Positions 47,439 through 47,797 of a stretch of 47,797 nucleotides of DNA are shown here, one piece after another. Location of the stretch: the NCBI GenBank assembly GCA_002733645.1, contig NVWL01000055.1, forward strand, positions 1-47,797, read 5' to 3'. Under the pieces are notes generated by a model. It saw only the letters and a list, made by a program, of their open reading frames with translations, was not told the DNA's origin and ran no database searches. The position numbers and the translations under genes are program-made. The stretch's first letter is position 1. Each line of letters opens with the position of its first letter. The DNA is from Oceanobacter sp. (GTDB taxonomy: Bacteria; Pseudomonadota; Gammaproteobacteria; Pseudomonadales; Oceanobacteraceae).

Positions 47439-47661
47439 GCTGTCCTACAGTTTTTAAGTAGCACAGTGACTGACGGCATGCAGTATCTTGAGTAACTAGG
47501 CTCAGTCTCGCGATATTCAACTCAAATATTTTTTCTATTTAATATCCCTAGAACCTTTTGCTTTAAAATTGTCGCCCTTTGATTTGAAATGCGGCTTCGC
47601 GGACTTTCTTTTAATCGGCATGCGTGCGGCGCCAGACAATAAAGTTATTCTGTGGCCTTTA

Positions 47662-47721
47662 GAGCAAAACCTTGCTCCGGAGCGATGCACTAAATATAGA
47701 TACTTTAAGAGGTCGCTCCGG
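47662..47721. repeat. Nested inverted repeats near the window end
   Basis: GAGCAA/TTGCTC (47662-47667 and 47672-47677) form a small hairpin; CCGGAGCGA (47677-47685) pairs exactly with TCGCTCCGG (47713-47721) around a 27-nt AT-rich loop. Whether this is a repeat family or an RNA structure is unknown. Confidence 0.6.
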
Positions 47722-47797
47722 GGCGGATTGTTTTGCGTGCCGCATAATGACTGCCGTTGGCTGGATGAAGCCGGATGCGCCGAGAAGAGAGGATCGT

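Larger units (their letters stand above)
47394..47797. other. Gene-free, hairpin-rich end of the window
   Basis: 404 bp without an open frame of useful size. It starts with the hairpin at 47421-47438. The stretch 47662-47721 has nested inverted repeats. I do not recognise a tRNA, rRNA, riboswitch or attC site in it. It may be the upstream region or start of a gene or element beyond the window. Confidence 0.6.

Noticed and set aside
47394-47797. tRNA, attC site or integron array at the window end
   Set aside because: No T-loop signature, no anticodon arm and no attC core pair could be found; only simple inverted repeats are present.

Overview
The window reads as a chromosomal segment of a moderate-GC gammaproteobacterium. 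The gene orders gltA | sdhCDAB-sucAB-lpd-sucCD and leuCDB-asd-fimV-truA-trpF...folC-dedD-cvpA-purF-metZ are those of Pseudomonas/Marinobacter/Oceanospirillales-type bacteria. CheV, a FimV/HubP-type polar protein, a TRAP-type permease and a compact marine-style gene arrangement point to a motile aquatic heterotroph. This assignment is an inference from gene content and order; no rRNA or tRNA gene was found to confirm it.

Layout. (1) 1-7330: an accessory-looking block (AraC-family regulator, glpD, a degenerate EAL-HDOD protein, cheV, a MOSC protein and a CheZ-like hypothetical protein) bracketed by two related short mobile-element copies in opposite orientation (1-202 and 7033-7327). (2) 7315-9589, minus strand: a 3-hydroxyisobutyrate-dehydrogenase-family oxidoreductase whose last codons and stop lie inside the mobile element, then citrate synthase gltA. 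(3) 10040-21354, plus strand: the rest of the oxidative TCA cycle core, sdhCDAB, sucAB-lpd and sucCD, with a hairpin between sdhB and sucA and terminators after lpd and sucD. gltA and sdhC diverge from a 450-bp region with a near-consensus promoter facing each way. (4) 21785-29462: a fused TRAP-type permease, an SDR oxidoreductase, a propionyl-CoA synthetase (prpE-like), a flavodoxin-fold reductase, a tandem universal stress protein and a LysR regulator. (5) 29614-34016: leuC, leuD, leuB and asd. (6) 34266-47393: fimV, truA, a small lipoprotein, trpF, trpB, trpA, folC, a SPOR protein, cvpA, purF and metZ. The last 400 bp hold no gene I can support, only hairpin-rich sequence.

How it fits together. 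Citrate synthase, succinate dehydrogenase, 2-oxoglutarate dehydrogenase and succinyl-CoA synthetase form a continuous central-carbon block. prpE and the HIBADH-like enzyme could feed propionyl- or valine-derived carbon into metabolism. The last third is a biosynthetic and housekeeping block for leucine, aspartate-family amino acids, tryptophan, methionine, folate and purines, threaded with cell-pole and envelope genes (fimV, SPOR, cvpA).

Most of the window is ordinary core genome. The points I would look at again are: the 192-aa protein beside cheV/MOSC with a CheZ-like D-x3-Q helix and a CheZ-like acidic-hydrophobic C-terminus; the inverted pair of miniature elements and the one that supplies a stop codon; the absence of accD from its usual place before folC; the palindromic repeat between trpB and trpA; the TRAP permease with a large soluble loop and no binding protein nearby; and the PrcB-like lipoprotein between truA and trpF. 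I see no CRISPR array, prophage or recognisable defence system.
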